In this document: piece by piece, positions 50,638-60,236 of the stretch
Numbering within the stretch: the stretch's first letter is position 1
How the letters are laid out: every line of letters begins with the position of its first letter
Origin: an uncultured Paracoccaceae bacterium
GTDB lineage: Bacteria; Pseudomonadota; Alphaproteobacteria; Rhodobacterales; Rhodobacteraceae
Reading direction: 5' to 3'
Assembly (NCBI GenBank): GCA_947502145.1
Contig: CANMYO010000001.1
Span: 496,001 to 560,000, forward strand
DNA: 64,000 bases
The notes under the pieces: generated by a model
Seen by the model: only the letters and a program-made list of their open reading frames with translations
What the model was told of the DNA's origin: nothing
Database searches by the model: none
Position numbers and translations under genes: made by a program

Positions 50638-51270
50638 ATGACCCAGACACTGATGACATTTGGCGACAGTAATACCTTTGGCACCCCGCCAATGGAGAAC
50701 CACGACTTTCACCCCAGGATGGCGATGCGCTGGCCACTGGCCATGCAGGCCGATTTCCCCTGCACATTGCTGGAAGAGGGCCTGCCGGGACGTACCGCCT
50801 GTCAGATTGTCGCCACCGCCGAAGACAATCATCTTGATGGGCTGTTGGGGCTGCGGATCGCGCTGAACGCAAATGGTCCGATTGACCGGCTGATCATCAT
50901 GCTGGGCACCAATGACTTGCAGCTGCGATTTGGCAAGACGCCCTGGGCGATAATGGCGGGTATCGCGGGCCTGCTAAGGATGGCGCATGAGCCAGCCATG
51001 CAGGCCCAGCACGGCGGCTTTGCCGTAACGCTGATCTGCCCGCCGCCGATTCTGGAAGTGGGCAGTTTCGTGCCGGAGTTTTATGGGGCGGCCGCCGCGT
51101 CACAGGCCCTGGCACCACTGCTGCGCGACCTCGCCGCACAGTGGAAGATCGACTTTATCGACGCTGGCGAGCACATCAGCCCCAGCCCCAAAGACGGTGT
51201 GCATTTTGATGCCGCCGCCCATGAGACCCTTGGCCGCGCCGTTGCCGCGCACCTGCATCAGCTGACCTGA
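50638..51270 (+). CDS. SGNH/GDSL-family hydrolase
   Basis: 210 aa. Block I GDSN (nucleophile Ser), block III GTND, and block V DGVHFD give the complete SGNH catalytic set. It resembles cytoplasmic arylesterase-type members, and no signal peptide is present. The substrate is an unknown ester. It is divergent from cnoX. Confidence 0.9.
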   Translation: MTQTLMTFGDSNTFGTPPMENHDFHPRMAMRWPLAMQADFPCTLLEEGLPGRTACQIVATAEDNHLDGLLGLRIALNANGPIDRLIIMLGTNDLQLRFGKTPWAIMAGIAGLLRMAHEPAMQAQHGGFAVTLICPPPILEVGSFVPEFYGAAAASQALAPLLRDLAAQWKIDFIDAGEHISPSPKDGVHFDAAAHETLGRAVAAHLHQLT

Positions 51271-51281
51271 TTGGCCGTGGC

Positions 51282-52070
51282 CTAAAGATCAAATGTCGCA
51301 AAGACCGGCGCGTGATCGCTGGGTTGATCCCATCCGCGCACGTGACGCAGCACACGGCTGGAATGCCCCGCCGCGGCAATGTCACCTGTCGCCCAGATAT
51401 GGTCCAGCCGCCGCCCCTTGTCCGCGCCGTCCCAGTCAGGCGAACGATAGGACCACCAGCTATAGAGCTGGCCTTGGGGAATATCGTTGCGTGTCACGTC
51501 AGCCCATCCGCCCGCGTCCTGCACCTCTGCCAGGTGTTCGACCTCAATCGGTGTGTGGCTGACAACTTTCAGCAGCTTCTTGTGGTCCCAGACGTCATCT
51601 TCGCGCGGGGCGATGTTCAAATCCCCCACCAGAATGGATTTTTGCGGTTTGTTGGCGTGATACGCGTCGCGCATCTCGGTCAGGTAGTCGAGCTTTTGGC
51701 CAAACTTTTCGTTGATTTCGCGGTCAGGCTTGTCGCCTCCCGCCGGCACATAGAAGTTGTGGATCGTGACGCCATTTTCCAAACGGCCCGCGATGTGGCG
51801 CGCATGGCCAAGCGCGGCATGATCAGCGGCCCCGGCCTCTGTGATCGGCAGTTTGGAAAAGATCGCAACGCCGTTGTAGCCCTTTTGCCCCCGACCCACG
51901 AAATGGCTGTACCCAAGGGATGCAAATTGCTCCATCGGGATCTTGTCCACAGGGCTTTTGCATTCTTGCAGGCACAGGACGTCTGGCCCCTCTTCTTGCA
52001 TCAATCGCGCAACAAGGTTTTCGCGCAACCGAACTGAATTGATGTTCCATGTGGCAAGAGTAAAGGCCAT
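51282..52070 (-). CDS. xthA: Exodeoxyribonuclease III
   Basis: 262 aa, family length. It is an AP endonuclease and 3'-5' exonuclease of base-excision repair. Motifs: LATWNINSVRLR, CLQECK, YNGVAIFSK, VGDLNIAP, RRLDHIWAT and the closing SDHAPVFATFDL. It is separate from lolA, next to which it often lies. Confidence 0.95.
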   Translation of the reverse strand: MAFTLATWNINSVRLRENLVARLMQEEGPDVLCLQECKSPVDKIPMEQFASLGYSHFVGRGQKGYNGVAIFSKLPITEAGAADHAALGHARHIAGRLENGVTIHNFYVPAGGDKPDREINEKFGQKLDYLTEMRDAYHANKPQKSILVGDLNIAPREDDVWDHKKLLKVVSHTPIEVEHLAEVQDAGGWADVTRNDIPQGQLYSWWSYRSPDWDGADKGRRLDHIWATGDIAAAGHSSRVLRHVRGWDQPSDHAPVFATFDL

Positions 52071-52079
52071 CGAAGTCTC

Positions 52080-53075
52080 CTATTGTAGTGTAGCGCTGGG
52101 TTGGATACGCCCGGCCAAGATGCCCCGGCGGCTTTTGATGTCGGGGCACATGCGGGCCTTTGCTGCCGGATGGTCGCGATCCAACACACCCAGACGCACA
52201 AGAATCGCGGCGATTACCGCCTCGCTGGCACGGGTCGATCCGTCCGAAATCTTGACGGCGACACCCAGTTTCCTTTCCGGGATGATCGCGGTGAAGACAC
52301 CTTCGGCCCCGGTCTTGATTGCGACACGCCCCGCGGTTGCGCGCATCAGGTCCGTACAGGCCCGCCGCTCGCCCGCCACCAGTTCCGGGAATGTCACCAT
52401 CGCCTGAAAGAGCGATTGGGCGGCCCTGGCGCGGCTGTCTGCACGGTCACTCGCCGTTGCAAAAAACGCCATGGCACGGGCAAGACCGTGGATTGTGCAG
52501 GCGTGATTGGGCGCAGAGCACCCATCAATCCCATAGCCGGGGCTGGTTTCCTGCGTGACATCCTCAAACGCGGATTTGCAGGCCACCTGGACCGGATGAT
52601 CTATCTGGTCATAGTCCGCACCCGCACCTAAATGTTTGTTAAGTGTCAGGAATCCCGCATGTTTTCCAGAGCAGTTATTGTGAACCTGGCAGGGTTTTTC
52701 ATCGGCCCGGATTAGCGCATAGCGGGCGTCACGGTCATCCGGGATCTGCGGACCGCAGCGAAAATCTTCATCGCCAAGCCCCAGGTCAGCCAGCCACTGC
52801 GTCACTGGATCGGTGTGAATCGCCGCACCGTTATGCGAAGCGCAGGCCAGTGCCAGCTGCGCGGGGCCAAGCCCATGGGCCGCCGCTGCGCCACTTTCGA
52901 TCAGCGGCAACGCCTGAATCATCTTGCAAGATGAACGGGGGTAAATCACGGTCGCAGGGTCACCCCAGGCCGCGGTTATCTGCCCATCACCATCGCAGAC
53001 AACCGCATGTCCCTGGTGCACTGATTCCAACAGAGACCCGCGCCAAACTTCAACGAGATCGACAGGATTTGCCAT
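52080..53075 (-). CDS. Asparaginase (AnsA/asparaginase II Pfam type)
   Basis: 331 aa. It belongs to the rhizobial-type asparaginase family rather than the E. coli type: VEVWRGSLLESVHQGHAVV, YPRSSCKMIQALPL, NNCSGKHAGFL and GYGIDGCSAPN are diagnostic. It hydrolyses L-asparagine to aspartate and ammonia in the cytoplasm. ATG 53075 follows a G-rich site. It is divergent from ialB and 9 bp downstream of nothing on its own strand until xthA, which may be cotranscribed. Confidence 0.9.
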   Translation of the reverse strand: MANPVDLVEVWRGSLLESVHQGHAVVCDGDGQITAAWGDPATVIYPRSSCKMIQALPLIESGAAAAHGLGPAQLALACASHNGAAIHTDPVTQWLADLGLGDEDFRCGPQIPDDRDARYALIRADEKPCQVHNNCSGKHAGFLTLNKHLGAGADYDQIDHPVQVACKSAFEDVTQETSPGYGIDGCSAPNHACTIHGLARAMAFFATASDRADSRARAAQSLFQAMVTFPELVAGERRACTDLMRATAGRVAIKTGAEGVFTAIIPERKLGVAVKISDGSTRASEAVIAAILVRLGVLDRDHPAAKARMCPDIKSRRGILAGRIQPSATLQ

Positions 53076-53195
53076 ATCTTGCCCCCCTTCGGGCGAAATG
53101 CCACATGGTTTCGTGCCCAATTTGGGCTTTCCCCATTGGGCGATTTTTTGCTACGGTCATGGCTATCGAGTTGAAAGACAACCTGCCAGTCGAAA

Positions 53196-53232
53196 AGGTG
53201 CCAACCAAGACGCACCTCGCCCTGACAGGTGC
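53196..53232 (+). promoter_or_regulatory. Mutually exclusive hairpins in the ialB leader
   Basis: GCACCT (53212-53217) can pair with AGGTGC at 53196-53201 (10-nt loop) or with the second AGGTGC at 53227-53232 (9-nt loop). The element ends ~35 nt before the ialB start. It could be a simple RNA switch, though the stems are short. Confidence 0.25.
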
Positions 53233-53266
53233 ACCCAGAGGCAAGCACAGCTTGGAGGCTGTAAAG

Positions 53267-53797
53267 ATGATTTCTAAATATTCGCGCGTGTTTGGCGTGG
53301 TGGCAGCCCTTATGACTGGCAGCTTCGCCCATGCGCAGGAAACCACCGACAACCGTGTAGCGGCCAATACTGACTGGTCGGTGTTTGTCGAAGACAATCC
53401 CACCGAATGCTGGGGCGTGTCCGCACCAAAGGAAACGGTAAACACCCGTGATGGTCAGGTTGTTCAGGCCCGCCGGGGCGAGATCCTGCTGTTTGTCTTC
53501 TATCGACCCAATGCCTCGGTTTCCGGTCAGGTGGCATTTACCGGTGGCTACCCGTTTGCAAGCGGGTCAACCGCGACACTGGATATTGGCGGGACGCAAT
53601 TTCAGCTTTTCACCGAAGGCGAATGGGCCTGGCCCGCAACGCCAGAGGATGACGCACGTATTGTCGCCGCGATGAAACGTGGATCGGGCGCAGTGATCAC
53701 CGCGCAATCCGGGCGCGGCACGGTCACGAAGGACACGTTCAGCCTGCTTGGCTTTACCGCTGCCGTTGAAGAGGCCGCCAAACGCTGCCCAAGTTAA
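53267..53797 (+). CDS. IalB-family (invasion-associated locus B) periplasmic protein
   Basis: 176 aa with signal peptide ending in SFAHA|QE. The mature part has the IalB pattern (DWSVFVEDNPTECWGVSAPKE, a Cys here and one near the C terminus that may form a disulfide, AVITAQSGRGTVTKDTFSLLGF). Found widely in non-pathogenic alphaproteobacteria; role unclear. GGAGG lies 11 nt upstream of ATG 53267, and the frame's long 5' extension is not coding. Confidence 0.88.
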   Translation: MISKYSRVFGVVAALMTGSFAHAQETTDNRVAANTDWSVFVEDNPTECWGVSAPKETVNTRDGQVVQARRGEILLFVFYRPNASVSGQVAFTGGYPFASGSTATLDIGGTQFQLFTEGEWAWPATPEDDARIVAAMKRGSGAVITAQSGRGTVTKDTFSLLGFTAAVEEAAKRCPS

Positions 53798-53854
53798 TCG
53801 ACCAGCCTGAGATCTTGCCGTTGCTGGTGGTGATGGCCTGATCCACGTGATTGG

Positions 53855-53892
53855 GCCACGCGGGAAATGCGCGGGCCTTTGCCGCGCGTGGC
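53855..53892. other. Hairpins between ialB and rlmN
   Basis: GCCACGCG (53855-53862) pairs with CGCGTGGC (53885-53892), enclosing an alternative GCGCGG/CCGCGC stem. It may end the ialB mRNA or fold the rlmN leader; there is no U tract. The rest of the 211-bp spacer shows nothing else. Confidence 0.35.
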
Positions 53893-54008
53893 GCAGAGGT
53901 TGGGCAGTTCTCGATGCGCCACTTCAGGGCCGTCCCCCGCGATTTTCTTTTGGAAACCGCGCAGAAGTCCTATATGGGGCCTCTATTCTGCTATCAAAGG
54001 TCCATTCC

Positions 54009-55184
54009 ATGTCGGCATCTGCCCCGATTACCCAAGACGTGCATACGATCCCGCGCAAGCCCGCAGAGGGCAAGCCGAACCTGATCGGGATGACCCGCGA
54101 CCAGATGAAAGTCGCGTTGACTGAGATTGGCACGCCCGAAAAGCAGGCCAAGATGCGTACAGGGCAAATATGGCAGTGGTTGTATCATTGGGGCATTGCC
54201 GACTTTGACGCGATGACAAACCTGTCCAAGGATTATCGCGCCCGGCTGGCAGAGACATTCGTAATCGCGCGCCCCGAACTTGTGACCAAGCAGGTCAGCG
54301 ATGATGGGACTCGCAAATATCTGGTCCGTATCGCTGGCGGCCACGAGGTTGAGGTTGTCTATATCCCCGAAACGGATCGCGGAACGCTGTGTATTTCCAG
54401 CCAGGTCGGCTGCACGCTGACCTGTTCCTTTTGCCACACCGGCACGCAGAAACTCGTCCGCAATCTGACCACATCGGAAATTGTGGGGCAGATCATGCTG
54501 GCCCGCGATGATCTGGAAGAATGGCCGCAGCCCGGCACCCGCAGCGAAGCCCCACGCCTGCTGTCAAATGTGGTGCTGATGGGCATGGGAGAGCCGCTCT
54601 ACAACTTTGAAAACGTGCGCGATGCAATGTTGATCGCGATGGACCCCGAAGGCATCAGCCTGTCGCGCCGCCGCATTACGCTTTCAACCTCTGGTGTGGT
54701 GCCGGAAATTGCCCGCACAGCCCAGGAAATTGGCTGCCAATTGGCCGTTTCATTCCACGCCACAACGGATGACGTGCGCAACAAGCTGGTGCCGATCAAC
54801 AAGCGCTGGCCTATCGCAGAGCTGTTGGACGCTTTGCGCAGCTATCCCAAGGTCAGCAATTCCGAACGGATCACGTTTGAATACGTGATGCTTGATGGTG
54901 TGAATGACAGTGATGAAGACGCCCGTCGCCTGATCAGGCTCATCAAGGGGATTCCGGCCAAGATCAATCTGATCCCGTTCAACGAATGGCCCGGCGCGCC
55001 TTATAAACGATCCTCCAACAACCGAATTCGCGCTTTTGCTGACATTGTTTATGACGCTGGTTATGCCTCGCCGGTGCGCAAGCCGCGTGGCGAGGATATC
55101 ATGGCCGCCTGCGGTCAGCTGAAGTCAGAGACAGAGCGGGCGCGCAAGTCGCGCGCACAGATCGCACAGGACACGGGCCTTTAA
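54009..55184 (+). CDS. rlmN: Dual-specificity 23S rRNA A2503 / tRNA A37 C2-methyltransferase
   Basis: 391 aa radical-SAM enzyme. The cluster motif CxxxCxxC is in [13 protein letters not shown], and the C-terminal catalytic Cys in [11 protein letters not shown] is present. It methylates A2503 of 23S rRNA and A37 of some tRNAs. ATG 54009 is preferred; the frame extends 54 codons upstream without support. Its TAA overlaps the TAA of the convergent serralysin gene in TTAA. Confidence 0.96.
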   Translation: MSASAPITQDVHTIPRKPAEGKPNLIGMTRDQMKVALTEIGTPEKQAKMRTGQIWQWLYHWGIADFDAMTNLSKDYRARLAETFVIARPELVTKQVSDDGTRKYLVRIAGGHEVEVVYIPETDRGTLCISSQVGCTLTCSFCHTGTQKLVRNLTTSEIVGQIMLARDDLEEWPQPGTRSEAPRLLSNVVLMGMGEPLYNFENVRDAMLIAMDPEGISLSRRRITLSTSGVVPEIARTAQEIGCQLAVSFHATTDDVRNKLVPINKRWPIAELLDALRSYPKVSNSERITFEYVMLDGVNDSDEDARRLIRLIKGIPAKINLIPFNEWPGAPYKRSSNNRIRAFADIVYDAGYASPVRKPRGEDIMAACGQLKSETERARKSRAQIAQDTGL

Positions 55185-56551
55185 CCGATCAGCGGCACGT
55201 CAAAGACAAAATCGTTAAGGTCAAGATCATCAGCGTCGACCCTGCGCAGGTTGATCGTCAGCCAATGGCCGGTGACGTAGATTTCAGTCCGATTGCCATA
55301 GCCGGTGATCACCAGATCGTCGGCCGTGACTGACAGGGCAGAAAGATCAATGGTGTCGATCCCGACTTCGAAGTCGAAGATATCCTCTGTGTCGAAACGA
55401 TCGGCATCGGTCATTACAAAAGTGTCCGCATCTGCGCCGCCGGTGGAACGGTCGTTGCCATCCCCGCCGATGATCGTGTCGCGGCCTGCGCCACCAATCA
55501 ACCGGTCAGACCCGTTGCCGCCGTCTATCGTGTCGTTACCAGCGCCGCCGATGATAAAGTCATCGTCATTCTCGCCAAAAATCAGGTCATTGCCGCTTCC
55601 GCCCAGGATGCGGTCGTTCCCGGCATTGCCATTGATGGTGTCATCACCAGCATGGCCGGCAATCGTGTCCCCGGCACCGGTAAAGGCGCTCCCGATGTCG
55701 CCGATGATCGTATCCGCGCCATTGCCACCCCGAAGGATGTCCATACCATAACCACCTTTGAGCAGGTCATTGCCCGCCTGCCCCAACAGCAGGTCAGCGC
55801 CCTGGCGGCCGGTCAGTTCATCGTTGCCGCCGCGCCCCTGAATTTCGGCACCCTCGTCGGTGCTAACGACACGGTCATCGCGGTTACTGGCACGTAACAC
55901 GATTGGGTCACCAAATGCTGATAGGATCTGGAATCCGGCGGTCGCACCCGCGCCGCCGTAGAGATGTTCAAAGGCGGCAATATCCAGCACACCGAAATCA
56001 TCCTCATAGGGGGCTGCAATGTTGTAGGTCATCACCGTATTGGCCGCGAAATCGGCAGCCTCTTCCAGCTGCACGCTGCCAGAGTGTGGGTGTTTCAGGC
56101 CAAGGGTGTGGCCCAGTTCGTGCAACAGGATCTGGTAGGTGAACGCGTTGTTGAAGTTCTGGTAGACCATGCGCAGATCAGCGCTGTTGGTATAATTGTC
56201 CAGACCCTGCCCATAATTGGCAAAGCCCGAAATACCGGCGGCACCAAGCGCTGAATACATGTTCAACATTGCGGGGCCATCGACCTCAACAAAGATCACG
56301 CCCGAGACCGCCTGCGCCTTGTCGATCACACCGCGCATAATGCTTTGCTGTTCTGCGTTGAACGCCTGATAGGATGTGGTGCCGTAGGGCCCGGTGGCAG
56401 GCGCGGTCGGATCGTCAGGCAAATCCGCGCCGGTGGTGAAATTATACGTGACGACGACGCTGGACCCGGGCGTGGTCAGCGCGTTCCAGCGGGATGGGGA
56501 AGAGTCCGTGTAGGCAAGCAACGCCGTGTAGTCGTTCACTGTTATGGGCAT
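55181..56551 (-). CDS. Secreted serralysin-type metalloprotease with RTX repeats
   Basis: 456 aa, no N-terminal signal peptide, as expected for type I secretion. The zinc site [11 protein letters not shown] is at residues 144-154, with a Met-turn at VMTYN (Met174). RTX nonapeptides (GGxGxDxxx type) run from ~235 to ~375 and bind Ca2+. The C terminus ([16 protein letters not shown]) holds the acidic/hydrophobic secretion tail. No transporter genes are adjacent. ATG 56551 is chosen over the longer start. Confidence 0.92.
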   Translation of the reverse strand: MPITVNDYTALLAYTDSSPSRWNALTTPGSSVVVTYNFTTGADLPDDPTAPATGPYGTTSYQAFNAEQQSIMRGVIDKAQAVSGVIFVEVDGPAMLNMYSALGAAGISGFANYGQGLDNYTNSADLRMVYQNFNNAFTYQILLHELGHTLGLKHPHSGSVQLEEAADFAANTVMTYNIAAPYEDDFGVLDIAAFEHLYGGAGATAGFQILSAFGDPIVLRASNRDDRVVSTDEGAEIQGRGGNDELTGRQGADLLLGQAGNDLLKGGYGMDILRGGNGADTIIGDIGSAFTGAGDTIAGHAGDDTINGNAGNDRILGGSGNDLIFGENDDDFIIGGAGNDTIDGGNGSDRLIGGAGRDTIIGGDGNDRSTGGADADTFVMTDADRFDTEDIFDFEVGIDTIDLSALSVTADDLVITGYGNRTEIYVTGHWLTINLRRVDADDLDLNDFVFDVPLIG

Positions 56552-56894
56552 AATGTGATCCTGACAGGCCAATGGATGCCGGGATTAAAACCCGTGAAGA
56601 GTGGTCGAAATAGGGAAATGAGATGGCTTTGAAAAATTAGTGGCAAATTCAGCGCAATTCCGCTCACTTTTTTCGATATTGATGAAACAAATGTTAATTT
56701 GCTGGCGCCGACGGCCCCCAGTCCCCCGTCAGGCGCGGTTCAGAACAGGCATTTGCGGTTGGATTTGCAACACAACGTGGCAATTCCTGACCGGAAAGGT
56801 CGCGGGTTCTCTGGTGTGGGGTGAGCGGAACCATACTGCATCCCGCGCCCCATCGCGAAGGGGCGCGGGGCTGTAAACACGCCCGGCGGAGGGG
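56552..56894. other. 343-bp spacer upstream of the serralysin gene
   Basis: Noticeably AT-rich from 56590 to 56700, unlike its surroundings, then GC-rich. It contains CAAAT-GTTA-ATTTG (56688-56701), a bulged 10-bp hairpin (56705-56736), and CCCGCGCCCC-N8-GGGGCGCGGG (56842-56869), the last probably closing the LOG gene transcript. The AT-rich part is the likely protease promoter. No gene seen. Confidence 0.55.
56842..56869 (-). terminator. Strong hairpin downstream of the LOG-family gene
   Basis: Perfect 10-bp GC stem with an 8-nt loop, 25 bp past the LOG stop codon. No U tract on either strand, so termination is inferred from position and stability. Confidence 0.45.
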
Positions 56895-57740
56895 TCAGCG
56901 ATTGGGTATTTCGCTGCGTTTTTCGCCTTTGCCTTCCCAGGCATCAATTGCGGTCACAGCCTCTTGGGCGGTTTCGACAAAGCGGAACAATTTCAGATCT
57001 TCGGCTGAAATTGTGCCCGCGTCTGACAGCGCATCCCAGTTGATGATCTTTTCCCAGAAGGCCTGCCCAAACAGCAGGAATGGCACCCGTGCCATGCGTC
57101 CGGTCTGAATCAGCGTCAGCGCCTCGAACATTTCATCCAGCGTGCCAAACCCGCCGGGGAAAACGCAGATCGCACTGGCCCGCATCAGGAAGTGCATTTT
57201 GCGAATGGCGAAATAGTGGAAATTGAAACACAGCTCTGGTGTCACATAGGGATTGGGTGCCTGTTCGTGCGGCAGCACGATATTCAGCCCGATCGAGCGA
57301 CCGCCTGCCTCTTCGGCACCGCGGTTTCCTGCCTCCATCACGCCGGGACCACCGCCAGTGACAATGATGTCATCCGTGCCGCCGCTTGCCAGCGATCGGG
57401 TTGTCATGATCTTGGCGAATTCCTGTGCTTCGGCATAGTATTTTGACAGGTCAGACAGGGTTTGCGTGCGCGCCGTATTCTTTGCCTCGGGTGGCGGAAT
57501 GCGGGCACCCCCAAACAGAACAACGGTGGAGTTGACACCAGCCTCATCCATCATCAGTTCCGGTTTGAGCAGCTCAAGTTGCAGCCGCACAGGGCGCAGT
57601 TCCTCGCGGCACAGAAAGTCATCGTCGGCAAAAGCCAACCGGTAGGTTGGCGCACGGGTTTGCGGCGTGTCTGGCACATGACGTGCCTCTTCGCGGTCCT
57701 GATGGCTGTCGCGAAACGGATGGCGGCGGTCGTCTTTCAT
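56895..57740 (-). CDS. LOG-family protein (TIGR00730 type)
   Basis: 281 aa. The Rossmann-like fold with GGARIPPPE, DDIIVTGGGPGVMEAGNRGA and the signature PGGFGTLDE marks the LOG family. Members are nucleoside-5'-monophosphate phosphoribohydrolases, although often labelled lysine decarboxylase. This longer form has an N-terminal extension of ~60 residues, common in alphaproteobacteria. Physiological role unknown. Confidence 0.88.
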   Translation of the reverse strand: MKDDRRHPFRDSHQDREEARHVPDTPQTRAPTYRLAFADDDFLCREELRPVRLQLELLKPELMMDEAGVNSTVVLFGGARIPPPEAKNTARTQTLSDLSKYYAEAQEFAKIMTTRSLASGGTDDIIVTGGGPGVMEAGNRGAEEAGGRSIGLNIVLPHEQAPNPYVTPELCFNFHYFAIRKMHFLMRASAICVFPGGFGTLDEMFEALTLIQTGRMARVPFLLFGQAFWEKIINWDALSDAGTISAEDLKLFRFVETAQEAVTAIDAWEGKGEKRSEIPNR

Positions 57741-57824
57741 AATTTTCTCACTATCTATAGCGTTAACGCACCCTCACCTCTGGGGGAGCAGAATTCAATG
57801 CCGCCAATGCAGGGAGCCCGCCAC

Positions 57825-58370
57825 ATGCTGTTGAAAAGTGCCACGGTCAATCTTGGCCAGCCCGCCCCCGACTTCACATTGCCGACCCCCGACGGCACCT
57901 TAATCAGCCGCACTGAGGTGATGGGCAGCAACGGGTTGCTGGTGGCGTTCATCTGTAACCACTGCCCTTATGTGGTGGCCGTCATTGACCGGTTGGTCGC
58001 CGATATTGCGCAGCTGGCCAAAGATGACATTGGCGCCGTTTGCATCATGTCAAATGACTGGGCCAGCTACCCCGCTGACAGCCCCGAAAAAATGACAGAG
58101 TTTGCCGCCCGGCATGGTCTGACCGTGCCATATCTTGTTGATGCGGATCAAAGTGTCGCGCGGGGGTTTGATGCCGTCTGCACGCCTGATTTCTTTGGTC
58201 TGGATCGCGATGGAATGCTGGCTTACCGTGGGCGGCTGGATGATGCCCGCCTTGGGGATGCCAGCAACCGCACGCCGGAACTGGTCAATGCAATGCGCCA
58301 GATCGCGCAAACCGGGCAGGCCCCGGCAGAGCAGACCGCCGCGATGGGATGTTCGATCAAGTGGCGTTGA
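57825..58370 (+). CDS. Thioredoxin-like (AhpC/TSA-type) redoxin
   Basis: 181 aa. QPAPDFTLPTPDG begins the peroxiredoxin-like fold, and FICNHCPYV holds a CxxC-like CNHC pair at the position of the peroxidatic region. Later YLVDADQSVARGFDAVCTPDFFGLD is typical. Similar proteins are annotated as thioredoxin-family. ATG 57825 follows AGGGAG; ATG 57798, with GGGGGAG, is an alternative adding 9 residues. Confidence 0.85.
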   Translation: MLLKSATVNLGQPAPDFTLPTPDGTLISRTEVMGSNGLLVAFICNHCPYVVAVIDRLVADIAQLAKDDIGAVCIMSNDWASYPADSPEKMTEFAARHGLTVPYLVDADQSVARGFDAVCTPDFFGLDRDGMLAYRGRLDDARLGDASNRTPELVNAMRQIAQTGQAPAEQTAAMGCSIKWR

Positions 58371-58427
58371 AACCCGCATCCCCAATCGCTATTAGGCCGC
58401 AACGTCACCTTTGATCCGGAGAACCCC

Positions 58428-59255
58428 ATGTCAAACGCCGCCCTTGAGACTGCAATCGAAGCCGCGTGGGACACCCGCGACCAGATCACACCCGCCACCA
58501 CCGGTGAAACGCGTGAGGCGATCCAGGAGACGCTCAACGCGCTGGATTCGGGCGCGTTGCGCGTGGCCGAACCGCGTGAAAATGGCGACTGGCACGTCAA
58601 CCAATGGGCCAAAAAGGCTGTTCTGCTGTCGTTCCGCCTGAACGACATGGAACCGATTTCAGGCGGCAATGGCGGCAGCGACTGGTGGGACAAGGTGCCG
58701 TCAAAGTTTCAGGGCTGGGGTGAAAACCAGTGGAAATCCGCTGGTTTCCGCGCCGTCCCGGGTTCGATCGTGCGCCGCTCGGCCTATATCGCGCCGGGCG
58801 TGGTGCTGATGCCTTCGTTTGTGAACATCGGCGCCTACGTCGACGAGGGATCAATGGTTGACGGTTGGGCGACGGTCGGATCTTGCGCGCAGATTGGTAA
58901 GAATGTGCATTTGTCCGGCGGCGTCGGCATTGGCGGTGTGCTGGAGCCCATGCAGGCCGGCCCAACCATCATTGAGGACAATTGCTTTATCGGTGCCCGG
59001 TCTGAAGTGGTCGAAGGCTGTATCGTGCGCGAAGGCTCTGTTCTTGGCATGGGTGTTTTTATCGGCCAGTCGACCAAAATCGTGGACCGCGAAACCGGAG
59101 AAGTCTTTTACGGCGAAGTGCCGCCCTATTCGGTGGTTGTCGCAGGCTCCATGCCGTCAAAGAACAACATCAACCTTTACTGTGCCGTCATCGTGAAGCG
59201 CGTTGACGAAAAGACCCGGTCAAAAACCGGTATCAACGAGTTGCTGCGCGACTGA
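58428..59255 (+). CDS. dapD: Tetrahydrodipicolinate N-succinyltransferase
   Basis: 275 aa, family length. A left-handed beta-helix of hexapeptide repeats spans ~105-240 ([40 protein letters not shown]). It succinylates tetrahydrodipicolinate in lysine and meso-DAP synthesis. TCCGGAGAACC precedes the ATG. The stop overlaps the next gene's start (TGATG). Confidence 0.96.
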   Translation: MSNAALETAIEAAWDTRDQITPATTGETREAIQETLNALDSGALRVAEPRENGDWHVNQWAKKAVLLSFRLNDMEPISGGNGGSDWWDKVPSKFQGWGENQWKSAGFRAVPGSIVRRSAYIAPGVVLMPSFVNIGAYVDEGSMVDGWATVGSCAQIGKNVHLSGGVGIGGVLEPMQAGPTIIEDNCFIGARSEVVEGCIVREGSVLGMGVFIGQSTKIVDRETGEVFYGEVPPYSVVVAGSMPSKNNINLYCAVIVKRVDEKTRSKTGINELLRD

Positions 59256-59545
59256 TGATCATCAGCCGGACCCTGGCGCGCCGCCGGATCGCGGCGGCGA
59301 CTCGGCCCGGCTGGTTTGCCGCATGGCTGCCGGTGCTGGCAGATGCGGCGGTGCTGGCGCTGGTCCTTGGATTGCTTTGGTCCCCCTTTCGCGACCTGAC
59401 GGTCACCCTGAACTTTCCGCGATGGGCGACGATTGCGGCACTGCTGGCTTTGGGCTTCATTCCAATTCAGGGCGTGCTGATCATCTCGTCTCTCTGGGCG
59501 GCAAAGTCGCGGTGGCAGGGTGATGGCGTTGGAAAACCAGAATAA
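59255..59545 (+). CDS. Small membrane protein downstream of dapD
   Basis: 96 aa with two hydrophobic helices (LPVLADAAVLALVLGLLW and IAALLALGFIPIQGVLIISSLW) and a basic N terminus. No family recognised. It is translationally coupled to dapD by TGATG overlap, which supports it as a real gene. Confidence 0.65.
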   Translation: MIISRTLARRRIAAATRPGWFAAWLPVLADAAVLALVLGLLWSPFRDLTVTLNFPRWATIAALLALGFIPIQGVLIISSLWAAKSRWQGDGVGKPE

Positions 59546-59591
59546 TTGTCCTATATTCACGTCACAACGCAATAAGCACGGGAGCGTGGAA

Positions 59592-59837
59592 ATGGGCCTT
59601 GGAATTATCGCAAGTATTATCGTGGGTGGCTTGGCCGGTTGGATCGCAAGCCGGTTCATGAATGCCGACACCGGATTGGTGTTAAACATTATTCTGGGGA
59701 TCCTCGGGGCCGTGGTTCTGAACGCGGTTTTGGGATTTGTCGGGATCTACGCTGAACGCAGCTGGCTGCCGCAATTGATTGTCGGTGCCGCCGGGGCGGC
59801 AGGTCTGATCGCCGCCTACCGCAAATTTGGCAGCTAG
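59592..59837 (+). CDS. GlsB/YeaQ/YmgE-family membrane protein
   Basis: 81 aa, three hydrophobic glycine-rich helices (GIIASIIVGGLAGWIASRFM, LVLNIILGILGAVVLN, LIVGAAGAAGLIAAYR). Transglycosylase-associated family, often stress-induced; function unknown. GGGAGCGTGG precedes ATG 59592. Confidence 0.88.
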   Translation: MGLGIIASIIVGGLAGWIASRFMNADTGLVLNIILGILGAVVLNAVLGFVGIYAERSWLPQLIVGAAGAAGLIAAYRKFGS

Positions 59838-59897
59838 GCGCGCTTGACATGGGTGCGCCTTGCCCGCACCACAGGCGCGCAATGAAGGACCGTGCCG

Positions 59898-60236
59898 ATG
59901 TCGAACAAGCCCAAGAAAAAGTCCCGCCAGCAGGTCTATACCCTGCTGGTCGAAGTGGGGCGCAACGCCGGTGACGGTCTGCCAAAGGACGCCACCGGCG
60001 CGGCGCTGATGTGCTTTGCTTCGGGCGTGGACGAAGCCGAAGCAGTGCGCGAAACCGTCGCAATTCTGAAACAGGCCGACCTCGCCCCGCTGGATGTGTC
60101 AGGCTATGGCACGCTTGATGAACGGCTCGCCGAAGGTCATGACATCAGCGATGACGAAAAGGGGCTGATGCAGCGGGCGCTTGACGAAAACTCGGTGATC
60201 GTGGCGCAGATGACGCCGTTCTTCGACAAATCCTAG
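59898..60236 (+). CDS. Conserved small protein of unknown function
   Basis: 112 aa, soluble, with a Lys/Arg-rich N terminus (NKPKKKSRQQVYTLLVEVG) and an acidic helical remainder. No family recognised. AAGGAC lies upstream of ATG 59898, and GTG 59892 is an alternative. It ends in CTAG shared with the convergent Hint gene. Confidence 0.65.
   Translation: MSNKPKKKSRQQVYTLLVEVGRNAGDGLPKDATGAALMCFASGVDEAEAVRETVAILKQADLAPLDVSGYGTLDERLAEGHDISDDEKGLMQRALDENSVIVAQMTPFFDKS

Noticed and set aside
55430-55850. Short periodic DNA repeats as a CRISPR-like array
   Set aside because: The periodicity is 27 bp and in frame; it encodes the RTX nonapeptides of the serralysin.
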